Source of the DNA: Bacteriovoracaceae bacterium UBA4096
GTDB lineage: Bacteria > Bdellovibrionota > Bacteriovoracia > Bacteriovoracales > Bacteriovoracaceae
DNA length: 7,615 bases
NCBI GenBank assembly: GCA_002381945.1
Contig: DFXY01000043.1
Span: 120,482-128,096, forward strand
Direction: 5' to 3'
Under the pieces are notes generated by a model. The model was not told the origin of the DNA. It saw nothing but the letters and a program-made list of their open reading frames with translations, and made no database searches. This document shows, one piece after another, positions 1 through 6,618 of this stretch (its first letter is position 1; each line of letters starts with the position of its first letter). The translations under genes and the position numbers were made by a program.

Positions 1-297
1 GGAATTCTGTATTTCTTTACCTTCGGCTTTTTCTTAATTGGGTGGATCATAGACTTTTTTCTGATTCCCTCTATGGAACAAGAATCAAAACGTCGTTTTT
101 CTCCAGGTCGCTATGACTACAGCGTCGCTTGGCTACTTCTGACTTTCCTGGGCTTCTTTGGCATTCACCGCTTTTATCTGGGAAAATGGATCACTGGAAT
201 TATTTGGCTTTGTACCGGGGGTCTGTTTACTCTTGGATATCTGTATGACTTCATCAAGATCAATGACATCGTTTCTGAACGAAATCTTTTAACATAA
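1..297 (+). CDS. TM2 domain-containing membrane protein, 5' end missing
   Basis: The reading frame is open from the first base of the window, so the ATG at 73 is probably internal and the true start lies upstream. The 98 visible residues begin with the end of a first TM2 unit (FFTFGFFLIGWIIDFFLIPS), then a short charged linker (MEQESKRRFSPGRYDYS), then a complete second TM2 unit with the family signature FLGFFGIHRFYLGKW, a glycine-rich turn and a closing YLYDFIKIND. TM2 domains are pairs of transmembrane helices joined by a short turn. This double-TM2 arrangement with the linker and a VAWLLLTFLG restart is common in proteobacterial proteins of about 130 residues, so roughly 30 residues are missing. 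The biochemical role of the bacterial proteins is not established. The gene converges on the TerC-like gene and ends against a shared terminator hairpin. Confidence 0.85.
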   Translation, partial: GILYFFTFGFFLIGWIIDFFLIPSMEQESKRRFSPGRYDYSVAWLLLTFLGFFGIHRFYLGKWITGIIWLCTGGLFTLGYLYDFIKINDIVSERNLLT

Positions 298-318
298 AAA
301 AAGGGCCCTAAAGGGCCC
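296..318 (-). terminator. Rho-independent terminator of the TerC-like gene, between convergent genes
   Basis: Two copies of GGGCCC (303-308 and 313-318) flank a TAAA loop and form a 6-bp all-GC stem. On the minus strand the stem is followed directly by seven T residues (302-296), the classical intrinsic terminator layout for the gene ending at 326. On the plus strand the stem is preceded by the A-run and followed by CTTCC, so it would be a poorer terminator for the TM2 gene, although the hairpin is shared. The plus-strand stop codon overlaps the A-run. Confidence 0.85.
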
Positions 319-325
319 CTTCCAG

Positions 326-1261
326 TTAACCAATTAATTTCTTTTTCTTGTGGTTGCTGATAACCGAGGCCAGAACCGATCCCAGTAAGACCAGAAAAAT
401 CACTGCCATGGTAACGGCCACTGGCATGTGATACCAGTGAGTGATTAACATCTTGATCCCGATAAACATCAAAATAATTGCCAGACCGTATTTCAGATAG
501 TGAAACATATCGGCAAAACCCTTTAAGGCAAAATAAAGAGAACGCAACCCAAGAATAGCGAAGACGTTAGAAGTAAATACCAGGAATGGATCATTGGTAA
601 TCCCAATGATTGCTGGAATTGAGTCAATGGCAAAGACCAGATCCGAGAACTCCACAAAGATCAGCGTAATAAAAAGTGGAGTTATCATCCATGTTCCATT
701 TAATTTAACAAAAAATTTATCATCATGAAAATGGGGTGATGTTGGGAAGAGCTTTTTAGTCCAGGTAATCACCCAGCTTTTCTCAAGGTCGTGCTCATCA
801 CTTTGTGGCATGAGCATTTTGATTCCGGAGAAAACCAGGAAGGCCCCAAAGATGTAAATAACCCAGGTAAATTTATCGAGGATTGCAATCCCTGCCCAGA
901 TAAAGAAGGCACGCATAATCAGAGCACCAAGAATTCCATAGAATAGAACCTTATGCTGGTATTGATTAGGTATTTTGAAGTATCCAAATATCAAAAGGAA
1001 TACAAACAGGTTATCCACCGATAATGACTTTTCGATCACGTAACCGGTTAAGAAAAGCATAAAGTCTTCCTGGCCTCTCCAATAAAGGATGACTACGTTA
1101 AAGGCCATGGCCAAAGCGATCCAGACTCCAGACCAAATAATTGATTCTTTAAAACCTACAGTATGAGATTTTTTGTGGAAGACTCCAAGGTCAAGCAATA
1201 GGACCAGCAGGATGAAAACAACAAACCCAATCCAGATAGCGAGAGACGTTTCATGATGCAT
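326..1261 (-). CDS. TerC/Alx family integral membrane protein (probable manganese transport)
   Basis: This 311-aa protein is a TerC-family polytopic membrane protein of the Alx (YgjT) type, close to the usual length of about 320. Family hallmarks are visible: D24 in the first helix, the block IEKSLSVDNLFVFLLIFGYF (E77, D83, N84), and the block VEFSDLVFAIDSIPA (E204, D207, D213) followed by ITNDPFLVFTSNVFAILGLRSLYF. A hydrophilic loop at about 152-190, rich in His and Asp, separates two helical bundles, and the tail is basic (HKKKK). In E. coli Alx is linked to manganese export and alkaline pH; Bacillus TerC homologues help metallate exported enzymes. Mn handling here is inferred from the family. 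The start is supported by GAGG at 1270-1273, 8 nt upstream. It appears monocistronic, with its own promoter and terminator. The gene symbol is left open because alx and terC paralogues cannot be separated by eye. Confidence 0.93.
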   Translation of the reverse strand: MHHETSLAIWIGFVVFILLVLLLDLGVFHKKSHTVGFKESIIWSGVWIALAMAFNVVILYWRGQEDFMLFLTGYVIEKSLSVDNLFVFLLIFGYFKIPNQYQHKVLFYGILGALIMRAFFIWAGIAILDKFTWVIYIFGAFLVFSGIKMLMPQSDEHDLEKSWVITWTKKLFPTSPHFHDDKFFVKLNGTWMITPLFITLIFVEFSDLVFAIDSIPAIIGITNDPFLVFTSNVFAILGLRSLYFALKGFADMFHYLKYGLAIILMFIGIKMLITHWYHMPVAVTMAVIFLVLLGSVLASVISNHKKKKLIG

Positions 1262-1291
1262 AATGATTTCCTCAATTCTTTGTTGTCTGTT

Positions 1292-1321
1292 ATTCTATAG
1301 GCCATTTACGGGCCTTGACAA
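1292..1321 (-). promoter_or_regulatory. Predicted sigma70-type promoter of the TerC-like gene with an inverted repeat in the spacer
   Basis: Read on the minus strand, TTGTCA (1321-1316) and TAGAAT (1297-1292) each differ from consensus at one position and are 18 nt apart. Transcription would start near 1284, giving a leader of only about 20-25 nt. The spacer carries AGGCC (1299-1303) and GGCCT (1311-1315) around a 7-nt centre, a small inverted repeat that could be a regulator site between the two promoter boxes. The promoter boxes are seen; the operator role is a guess. Confidence 0.55.
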
Positions 1322-1417
1322 TCAATGACACAGTCAAAACCTGGGCAAATTAATATATATTCGTTTAAGAGCATATTCATATAAAATGAACTTGTTATTA
1401 ACCATGGATTAAGACTC

Positions 1418-2005
1418 ATGAGCGATCGACTCATAAAAGCATTGGAAGACGTTCGCGACCTTCCGCACATTACGCTGGGAAAAATCGTTGAACATGTTGA
1501 GGGCGAAGCCCTTCTAATCCTGTCACTGATTTCCATTCTGCCATTTATGCAGCCCATACCCATTCCCGGACTTTCCAGCGTTTTGGGATTGATCGTTCTT
1601 CTTCAGGGCCTGGGTCTGATGATCTGGAGTAAGCCCTTACTGACCAAGAGAATGAAGAATCTGAATATCACTCACGAAAGATTTGAATACATCTATAAAG
1701 CCGCTCTAAAATTCAGTGCTTTTACTTCAAAAATTTCCGCCTTCAAACATCCACTGACTAATACTCGGGGTTCGCACATCATTTGTGGATTTGCCATTAT
1801 TCTATCTTCCGCTTTTCTCTCATTGCCCCTGCCTATTCCCTTTTCGAATTTAATTCCGGCCTTAAGCATTTTTTTAATTTGTGTGGGATTACTGGAAGAA
1901 GATTTGATCTTAATTCTGATGGGATTAGGGATAACTGTGTCCGTGATATGGATGGCGATGTTCTCCTATCACATTATCACGGAACAGTTTCAAAACTGGT
2001 TCTAA
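1418..2005 (+). CDS. ExoD family membrane protein
   Basis: The 195-aa product matches the ExoD family (exopolysaccharide synthesis, ExoD) in length and layout. An amphipathic N-terminus is followed by two similar halves, each with a proline-rich membrane re-entry: PIPIPGLSS at 46-54 after ISILPFMQ, and LPLPIPFSNLIPA at 136-148, followed by the hydrophobic LSIFLICVGLLEED and a last helix at about 165-183. In rhizobia exoD mutants are affected in exopolysaccharide and alkali tolerance; the molecular activity is unknown, so only the family is assigned. An upstream ATG at 1404 hits a stop after one codon, so 1418 is the first usable start, although no good Shine-Dalgarno sequence precedes it. TATAAAAT at 1380-1387 could be a -10 box. 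The neighbouring TerC-like gene is divergent; both families have been connected with alkaline conditions, which may be coincidence. Confidence 0.88.
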   Translation: MSDRLIKALEDVRDLPHITLGKIVEHVEGEALLILSLISILPFMQPIPIPGLSSVLGLIVLLQGLGLMIWSKPLLTKRMKNLNITHERFEYIYKAALKFSAFTSKISAFKHPLTNTRGSHIICGFAIILSSAFLSLPLPIPFSNLIPALSIFLICVGLLEEDLILILMGLGITVSVIWMAMFSYHIITEQFQNWF

Positions 2006-2015
2006 GGCAATTATC

Positions 2016-2303
2016 TTATTTGCTGTAAGTCACTTTAGTAACTTCGCTTCCCTTGGCAGATTCTTTCACTCTTAACTTAACTGTGAAATCACCTGATGTA
2101 GAATAACAAGCGTATTTTACTGAATAATAACAAAGACGGGCCTCATAAGAAGCAGGACCAGTGCAGAAATTAAAAGCACTAACGCCTGTACGAGAGCATA
2201 CAGCATCTTTATTAGATTCAATTTTTGCGATGGTAGAGTTAATACCGGCACTAAAGGCCGAGAAAGAAGAAAGTGCAATAAGCGCAACTGCTAGAAATTT
2301 CAT
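2016..2303 (-). CDS. Small secreted protein with four cysteines, unknown function
   Basis: The 95-aa product has a clear cleavable signal peptide: MKF, a hydrophobic core (LAVALIALSSF) and an AFSA cleavage motif, probably cut after A19. The mature part of about 76 residues contains cysteines at 36, 47, 58 and 66, which could form two disulphides in the periplasm or outside the cell, several aromatic residues (CYYSVKYACYS), and a C-terminal beta-like stretch (DFTVKLRVKESAKG). I recognise no family. The start is well supported by AAGGAG a few bases upstream (about 2308-2313). The gene converges on the ExoD-family gene with 10 bp between stop codons and no visible terminator hairpin. The upstream region carries a pair of CTTACATA direct repeats. 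Confidence 0.8.
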   Translation of the reverse strand: MKFLAVALIALSSFSAFSAGINSTIAKIESNKDAVCSRTGVSAFNFCTGPASYEARLCYYSVKYACYSTSGDFTVKLRVKESAKGSEVTKVTYSK

Positions 2304-2323
2304 AGGTACTCCTTAAAAGAAAA

Positions 2324-2375
2324 TAGATGGCCTTACATACCACATTCTCAACTAAAGATAGCCACTTACATAAAT
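2324..2375. repeat. Pair of imperfect direct repeats upstream of the small secreted protein gene
   Basis: CTTACATA occurs at 2332-2339 and again at 2365-2372, 33 bp apart, about three helical turns. The bases before each copy are also alike (GATGGC-C versus GATAGCCA). The pair sits between the downstream lipoprotein gene and the start of the secreted-protein gene at 2303, a reasonable place for a pair of regulator sites. The repeats are visible; the regulatory role is speculative. Confidence 0.35.
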
Positions 2376-2387
2376 TTTACAGTGTTT

Positions 2388-2588
2388 TTACTCTTCTAAA
2401 GTACAGCCGGTATTACCCGATAAACTGATGGTTTCTTCTTTAATTTCAATTGGCTTTTTCGCTTTGTCGTCGCAATCTTCTTCGACTGCTGTAACTTCAG
2501 AAGCCTTAACTGTTTCAGTTGCTTTAGGCACTGGTGTTGAATCCATACAACTCACTAAAAAAAACATACCTACTAAAACGAATTTCAT
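2388..2588 (-). CDS. Very small lipoprotein, second gene of the SDR operon
   Basis: A 66-aa product with a typical lipoprotein signal: MKFVLVGMFFLVSC, with lipobox LVSC and the lipidated cysteine at C14. The mature part of about 53 residues is acidic and has low-complexity Thr/Val/Lys/Glu sequence, two further cysteines (C39, C62) and the ending SLSGNTGCTLEE. I recognise no family. The Shine-Dalgarno sequence AAGGA lies 5 nt before the ATG inside the last codons of the dehydrogenase gene, and only one nucleotide separates that stop codon (TAG) from this ATG, so the two are almost certainly cotranscribed and perhaps translationally coupled. The lipobox plus spacing argue that this short frame is real. 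The opposite-strand frame over the same bases has no comparable features. Confidence 0.75.
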   Translation of the reverse strand: MKFVLVGMFFLVSCMDSTPVPKATETVKASEVTAVEEDCDDKAKKPIEIKEETISLSGNTGCTLEE

Positions 2589-2589
2589 A

Positions 2590-3342
2590 CTAATCCTTGC
2601 TGTAATTAATTGCTTTAAAACTCATCAGTGCCCGGTACCAGGTGCGTGGAAGCATCCCCATGATCCGGACTATCATTGAAAAGAAAAAAGGAAAGGCATA
2701 AATCATTTTCTTTTTCTCAATCGCTCTGGCAATCAGGGACGCGGCCTTAGGAGCCTTAACCATAAATGGCATCATGTGATCATTAGCTTGAGTCAGGGGA
2801 GTATCCACAAAGCCCGGACAAATGGTTGTGACATCAATATTGAACTGCTTTAAATCCAGATGCAGCGACTCGCAGTATTTCTGAACGGCCGCCTTAGTGG
2901 CGCTATAAGCAGAAACTCCTGGAAGTCCGTTATAACCCGCAATGGAAGACATCGCCACTAACTGGCCTTTACTCCTGGGGATCATCACATCCAATGCGGC
3001 CTCAAAGGCATACATCACACCCAAAAGATTGACGTGAACAATCCGGTAGCTCCATTCAAAATCCGGAACCTTGGTTTTGTAAGCATACCCAATTCCGGCG
3101 TTGGCGATCAAAAGATCCAGCCCTATTGATTTAGAAAAATCAGCAATAGCTTTTTTTATTTCATCCCGATTGGCAACATCCACCTGGTAGAAAGTGACAT
3201 TGTCTCTCCCAACCTGAAAGCTCGCCTCAAATTTCAATTTATCCCGACCGCATACCCCGACTTTCCAGCCTTTATTGGCATAGAGTTTTGCTAACTCCAT
3301 CCCAATACCTGTCGTTCCACCTGTAATAAAAACAGTCTTCAT
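2590..3342 (-). CDS. Classical short-chain dehydrogenase/reductase (SDR), NADP(H)-type
   Basis: The 250-aa product has the full classical SDR set: cofactor loop TGGTTGIG (7-14), R33 in CGRDK pointing to NADP(H), D55 in VDV, the NAG motif (81-83), N105 in HVNLLG, catalytic S133 (MSSIAG), Y146 and K150 in YSATK, and PGFVDT at 176-181. The length is normal. The C-terminus is hydrophobic and basic (FPFFFSMIVRIMGMLP), as in SDRs that associate with membranes or act on lipid-like substrates, so an acyl or sterol-like ketone/alcohol substrate is possible but cannot be read from sequence. The start is supported by AAGGAA (3348-3353) 5 nt upstream. It heads a two-gene unit with a small lipoprotein and is divergent from the tRNA-Asp gene. 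Confidence 0.95.
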   Translation of the reverse strand: MKTVFITGGTTGIGMELAKLYANKGWKVGVCGRDKLKFEASFQVGRDNVTFYQVDVANRDEIKKAIADFSKSIGLDLLIANAGIGYAYKTKVPDFEWSYRIVHVNLLGVMYAFEAALDVMIPRSKGQLVAMSSIAGYNGLPGVSAYSATKAAVQKYCESLHLDLKQFNIDVTTICPGFVDTPLTQANDHMMPFMVKAPKAASLIARAIEKKKMIYAFPFFFSMIVRIMGMLPRTWYRALMSFKAINYSKD

Positions 3343-3436
3343 TCAATTTCCTTTTAAGTCAGAAAATAGTAACACAGCTGCGGATTCTGAACTACTCATG
3401 ACGCAAAACAGAAAAAGATTTTTTAAGTAATAATTC

Positions 3437-3465
3437 TTGACGGGGAAGCATCATGTCTTTATATT
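3437..3465 (+). promoter_or_regulatory. Promoter of tRNA-Asp
   Basis: TTGACG (3437-3442) and TATATT (3460-3465) each match sigma70 consensus at five of six positions and are separated by exactly 17 nt. Transcription would begin around 3472, leaving a short leader of about 13 nt before the tRNA 5' end at 3485. This is the best promoter in the window. Confidence 0.8.
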
Positions 3466-3484
3466 TGGTGAACATTTACACTCC

Positions 3485-3561
3485 GGGGGAGTAGTTAAGT
3501 TGGTTATAACGTCTGCCTGTCACGCAGAAGGCCGCGGGTTCGAGTCCCGTCTCTCCCGCCA
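3485..3561 (+). tRNA. tRNA-Asp (anticodon GUC)
   Basis: The 77-nt sequence folds into a complete cloverleaf. The acceptor stem GGGGGAG (3485-3491) pairs with CTCTCCC (3551-3557) with one G-U pair; discriminator G and an encoded CCA (3559-3561) follow. The D arm has GTT/AAC around AAGTTGGTTAT. The anticodon stem TCTGC/GCAGA (3512-3516, 3524-3528) holds the loop CTGTCAC with anticodon GTC at 3519-3521. The T arm is GCGGG-TTCGAGT-CCCGT. It decodes GAC/GAU and closely resembles proteobacterial tRNA-Asp. It is transcribed alone as far as visible, and a six-T run follows the CCA at 3563-3568, which may help end transcription. Confidence 0.98.
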
Positions 3562-3614
3562 CTTTTTTATCTCATATTACATTCAATCACTGGTTCGAGA
3601 CTTCTGGTTTCTGG

Positions 3615-3631
3615 TGCAGCCTTAGGCTGCA
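3615..3631 (+). other. Perfect hairpin between tRNA-Asp and the histidine kinase gene
   Basis: TGCAGCC, TTA, GGCTGCA form a perfect 7-bp stem with a 3-nt loop. The sequence after it (ATGGTCTCC) lacks a T-run, so it is not a standard intrinsic terminator; it could be a weak terminator for the tRNA transcript, a protein-binding palindrome, or part of a leader upstream of the kinase. The rest of the gene-free stretch 3562-3745 is AT-rich and shows no gene, and I could not place a convincing kinase promoter in it. Confidence 0.45.
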
Positions 3632-3745
3632 ATGGTCTCCTCCACTTTACTTATTACCGTTCAGGTTAAAGCGCTTGGCCTAGTTTTCTCAAATAAAATT
3701 GTTAGTTTAAGCTTAGCAAGTCTTTGACAGTAAAGAGTATGATCC

Positions 3746-6007
3746 ATGTTCAAATCAGCGACAGAGACGAAAAAATTTTGGCTGAGATATATTAGTGCAT
3801 TTGTTATAACTGCATTTGCTTTAATTGCTCAAAGCTGGCTTCACCCTTTAGTTAAAGAAATTACTTTTTTATTGTTCTATCCCGCAATCTTTTTTAGTTC
3901 ATGGGTAGGTGGTTTAGGACCAGGAGTCTTCAGCACACTGTTATCAACCCTGCTGGTGTTGTATTATTTCATTCCACCAATGGGCCTGTCCTTCCAGGGT
4001 ACAGGGTATCTCATTCGGCTAGTAATCTTTCTCAGCATGGGTCTCCTGTTTAGCCTTTTTAATGAAATTTTGAGAAGAAGAAATCAAAAACTGCTTCAAT
4101 CTGAAAAAGAGTATAGAGATTTTTTTAATCTGGCAGGAACAGGGGTAGAGCAAGTAGATCATGTTTCTAAACGATACTTAAAGGTGAATGAAAAACTATG
4201 TCAAATAACAGGGTACACGGAAGAAGAGTTATTGCAAAAAACGTTCATGGACATTACGCATGTTGGTGATCGGGCAAGAGAACTCAAACTTTATGAAAAT
4301 TTATTAACTGGCAACGAAACGAGTTGGACTATTGAAAAAAGGTATCAGCGTAAAGATGGTGAAAATATCTGGGTCTGTGTAACAGGTACAATTGTAAGAA
4401 ATCAAAAAGAAATTCCAATTTATTCAATAGCAACCGTTCAAGATATTGATGAGCAAAAAAAATCGAAGGAAGAACTTACCTATCAGAGAAATATTCTAAA
4501 AGCAGTTACTGATAATATGACCTCAGCTCTCCTCATGATGGATGAGAAAGGGCATCCTACTTTTTTAAACCCTGCAGGTGAAAAAATCACCGGGTTTAAA
4601 TTAGAGGAAATAAGGGGCAAGCCTGCGCATTACTCTATTCACGATAAGAAACCTGATGGGAGCTTTTATCCCATGGAAGAATGTCCTATTGATAATGGAC
4701 TAGCCAAATTAACTGCTCTTCAAAACCAGGAAGAGATATTCGTGCACAAAGATGGACACCTTTATCCAGTTAATTTCTCGGTAGCACCATTGGAGCGCGA
4801 TAAAAGACCTATAGGTGCAGTAATTGAGTTTCGTGACATAACGACAGAGAAGGAAATTCAGAAGAGATTAGAAGAGAGGGAAGCAGAATCAAGAAGACTG
4901 GCCATCGAAAGGAAACGATTGCTACAAATTTCAGAATTTGAACGAAGACGTTTTGAAACAGCGATGTCTCAGATTCCAGCTTCAGTCATAATAGGAGAAG
5001 CTCCAGATGGAAAATTTATCTTTTCAAATAGGAAGGTCGAAGAAGTTTGGGGACACCCACTCATTCCTACAAAGCACATAGATGAATACCATAAGTGGCA
5101 AGGTCTTCATCTGGATGGGACACCGTATAAATCAGAAGAATGGCCACTTGCCAGATCGATAACTAAAGGTGAGATCGTACAGGATGAAGATTGCATTGTA
5201 CCACAGATAAATGGCAGTCAAAAAATTATCCGTCTAAGTTCATCACCGGTAAGGGATACAGAAGGCAATATCATTGCAGGGGTCGTTATTAGTCAGGACA
5301 TTACAGAACTAGTTGATGCAATTAAGATCAGAGATGAATTTTTAATCATTGCCTCCCATGAACTTAAAACACCTATTACTTCCTTGAAACTTAATCTGCA
5401 GATGACTCATAGACGTTCCCTAATGGAGTCAGACTCATTGCCAGATTATATAAAGACAAGTCTTGCAAGCAGTATGAATCAAGTTGATCGCCTTGTAAGA
5501 CTAATGGAAGATCTCTTGGATGTTTCCAGAATGAGCTCCGGTAAATTAGAAGTTCACTGTGAAGAATTTAACTTAGTAGAATTAATTGAAGACGTTATCG
5601 ATAATCACCGGGAAAATTTACAAGACATTGGCTCTACTATTACATTCAGCTGCGATAAAAGAATAATTGCATGCGTAGATCGATCAAGATTTGAACAAGT
5701 GATCACTAACATCCTATCGAATGCTGCAAAATATGGAGGTGGTAAGCCTATTGAAGTCTCTCTTTTAGAGTGCGGTAATGATGTCCACATCATGGTGAAA
5801 GATTCAGGCATAGGTATTGGCCAGGAGTTTCATGAAAAGATTTTTCAGAGGTTTGAGCGTGCAATTTCAGCGAAGCATATAAGCGGTCTTGGAGTTGGCC
5901 TCTATATCTCACGAGAAATTATTTCGGCCCATAAAGGCAAAATACTCGTACAAAGTGAATCTGGAAAGGGAACAACTTTCACAATTATTTTACCATTAGT
6001 ACGATAA
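3746..6007 (+). CDS. Membrane sensor histidine kinase, DUF4118 - PAS - PAS - PAS - HisKA - HATPase_c
   Basis: The 753-aa protein starts with a four-helix DUF4118 membrane module at about 12-108 (as in KdpD), with the typical FYPAIFFSSWVGGLGPG turn and the IPPMGLSF loop. It is followed by three PAS domains: about 120-238 (ending in a PAC-like SIATVQDIDE), 245-367 (ending EFRDIT) and 403-521 (ending ISQDIT). A charged helical linker at 367-403 looks like a coiled coil. The kinase core is intact: H-box ASHELKTP with phospho-acceptor H538, N-box NILSNAAKYGG (N655, N659), G1 DSGIGIG (686-692), F-box FQRFER, and G2 GLGVGL (714-719) with a final GKGTTF. It should autophosphorylate and pass phosphate to a response regulator, none of which lies nearby, so it is an orphan here. 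No receiver domain is fused. The ligand is unknown. An in-frame TGA at 3740-3742 fixes the start; AAAGAG at 3732-3737 is a moderate ribosome site. Confidence 0.95.
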   Translation: MFKSATETKKFWLRYISAFVITAFALIAQSWLHPLVKEITFLLFYPAIFFSSWVGGLGPGVFSTLLSTLLVLYYFIPPMGLSFQGTGYLIRLVIFLSMGLLFSLFNEILRRRNQKLLQSEKEYRDFFNLAGTGVEQVDHVSKRYLKVNEKLCQITGYTEEELLQKTFMDITHVGDRARELKLYENLLTGNETSWTIEKRYQRKDGENIWVCVTGTIVRNQKEIPIYSIATVQDIDEQKKSKEELTYQRNILKAVTDNMTSALLMMDEKGHPTFLNPAGEKITGFKLEEIRGKPAHYSIHDKKPDGSFYPMEECPIDNGLAKLTALQNQEEIFVHKDGHLYPVNFSVAPLERDKRPIGAVIEFRDITTEKEIQKRLEEREAESRRLAIERKRLLQISEFERRRFETAMSQIPASVIIGEAPDGKFIFSNRKVEEVWGHPLIPTKHIDEYHKWQGLHLDGTPYKSEEWPLARSITKGEIVQDEDCIVPQINGSQKIIRLSSSPVRDTEGNIIAGVVISQDITELVDAIKIRDEFLIIASHELKTPITSLKLNLQMTHRRSLMESDSLPDYIKTSLASSMNQVDRLVRLMEDLLDVSRMSSGKLEVHCEEFNLVELIEDVIDNHRENLQDIGSTITFSCDKRIIACVDRSRFEQVITNILSNAAKYGGGKPIEVSLLECGNDVHIMVKDSGIGIGQEFHEKIFQRFERAISAKHISGLGVGLYISREIISAHKGKILVQSESGKGTTFTIILPLVR

Positions 6008-6020
6008 TGTAAGTTCTCTT

Positions 6021-6590
6021 CTAACGTAACGGCCGATCCTCAAAAACATTGATGTCTTTTAAGCTGGCCGAATCATAAAAGACCTCAATTTTATAAGATC
6101 CAACCCAAACGCCACCAATAATTAAAAAATTTCCGAATGTGTTATCTGATTCAGTTGCAATATGATGAACACCGCCATGATATTCACCGAAGGCGATTTG
6201 TCGGATTTGAATAGGTTTTCCATCTTTTGATAATAACTGGTCAACAATTGTTAATTTACTCGCACGTACTAATCTTTGTTTTGCAGTTAAGAAGACTTGA
6301 TCAGGGGTAACGACCAGTTCAGCTCCTTCATCTCCGTAGCTAAGATAAATCATTCCGGCCATATGAGCATCTGGTCCAGTACCAGTTGAGAATGCCACTC
6401 TCTCCTCGGAAAAAGATATGGAGTCTGGCGTACTTCCATTTTCCAAAACAGAAACCTCATCTCCTACCTGAATGTTCTCAATTAATTTAATACTATCCTC
6501 AATCCGGACCCGGCCACCATAGGCAAAGGAAGCAAAGGCTTGTGACGAGAAAAATAAAGAGAAGAATGCGGCTAGAGTTATCTTGATCAT
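6021..6590 (-). CDS. Exported Hint (hedgehog/intein-fold)-like protein, catalytic residues apparently substituted
   Basis: The 189-aa product has a signal peptide (MIKITLAAFFSLFFSSQAFA) with an AFA cleavage motif, so the mature chain would begin at S21. From there the sequence follows the Hint pattern: SFAYGGRVRIEDSIKLIENI-QVGDEV (21-46) resembles the usual CFxxGTxVxxxDGxxxIexIxxGDxV block; LVVTPDQVFLTA (92-103) resembles the block B TPxH region; VRASKLTIVDQLLSKDG (108-124) resembles the A-L-GD-L segment; and VHHIATESDNTFGNFLIIGGVWVGS (141-165) resembles the C-terminal block. The residues needed for splicing or processing differ: Ser for Cys1, Gln98 for the block B His, Gly-Ser for the terminal His-Asn. 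The fold assignment is by pattern and moderate; the loss of activity is inferred. It is the whole protein, with no extein, toxin or hedge domain. AAGGAA lies 5 nt before the ATG. It converges on the kinase gene with a 13-bp gap. Confidence 0.6.
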   Translation of the reverse strand: MIKITLAAFFSLFFSSQAFASFAYGGRVRIEDSIKLIENIQVGDEVSVLENGSTPDSISFSEERVAFSTGTGPDAHMAGMIYLSYGDEGAELVVTPDQVFLTAKQRLVRASKLTIVDQLLSKDGKPIQIRQIAFGEYHGGVHHIATESDNTFGNFLIIGGVWVGSYKIEVFYDSASLKDINVFEDRPLR

Positions 6591-6618
6591 GAGATTTCCT
6601 TGGTGTTAGCATCATGCC

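Noticed and set aside
1306..1563. Minus-strand open frame of 85 codons over the exoD start
   Set aside because: It overlaps the TerC-like promoter and the start of the ExoD-family gene, has no ribosome site, and its composition (Ser/Cys/Met-rich) looks like an antisense shadow.
2428..2679. Plus-strand open frame opposite the small lipoprotein
   Set aside because: The minus-strand frame has a lipobox, a Shine-Dalgarno sequence and operon spacing; the plus frame has none of these.
3538..3600. GGTTCGAG repeat (in the tRNA and at 3592-3599) as an attachment-site duplication
   Set aside because: The match is only 8 nt and does not continue into the tRNA 3' end; no integrase gene or longer repeat of the tRNA end is visible in the window.
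3437..3625. Plus-strand open frame of 62 codons spanning the tRNA
   Set aside because: It runs straight through the complete tRNA-Asp gene and its promoter and has no protein-like features.
3724..3744. TTGACA followed by TATGAT just before the kinase ATG as a promoter
   Set aside because: The two hexamers are only 9 nt apart, and a -10 box at the right distance from TTGACA would fall inside the coding sequence.
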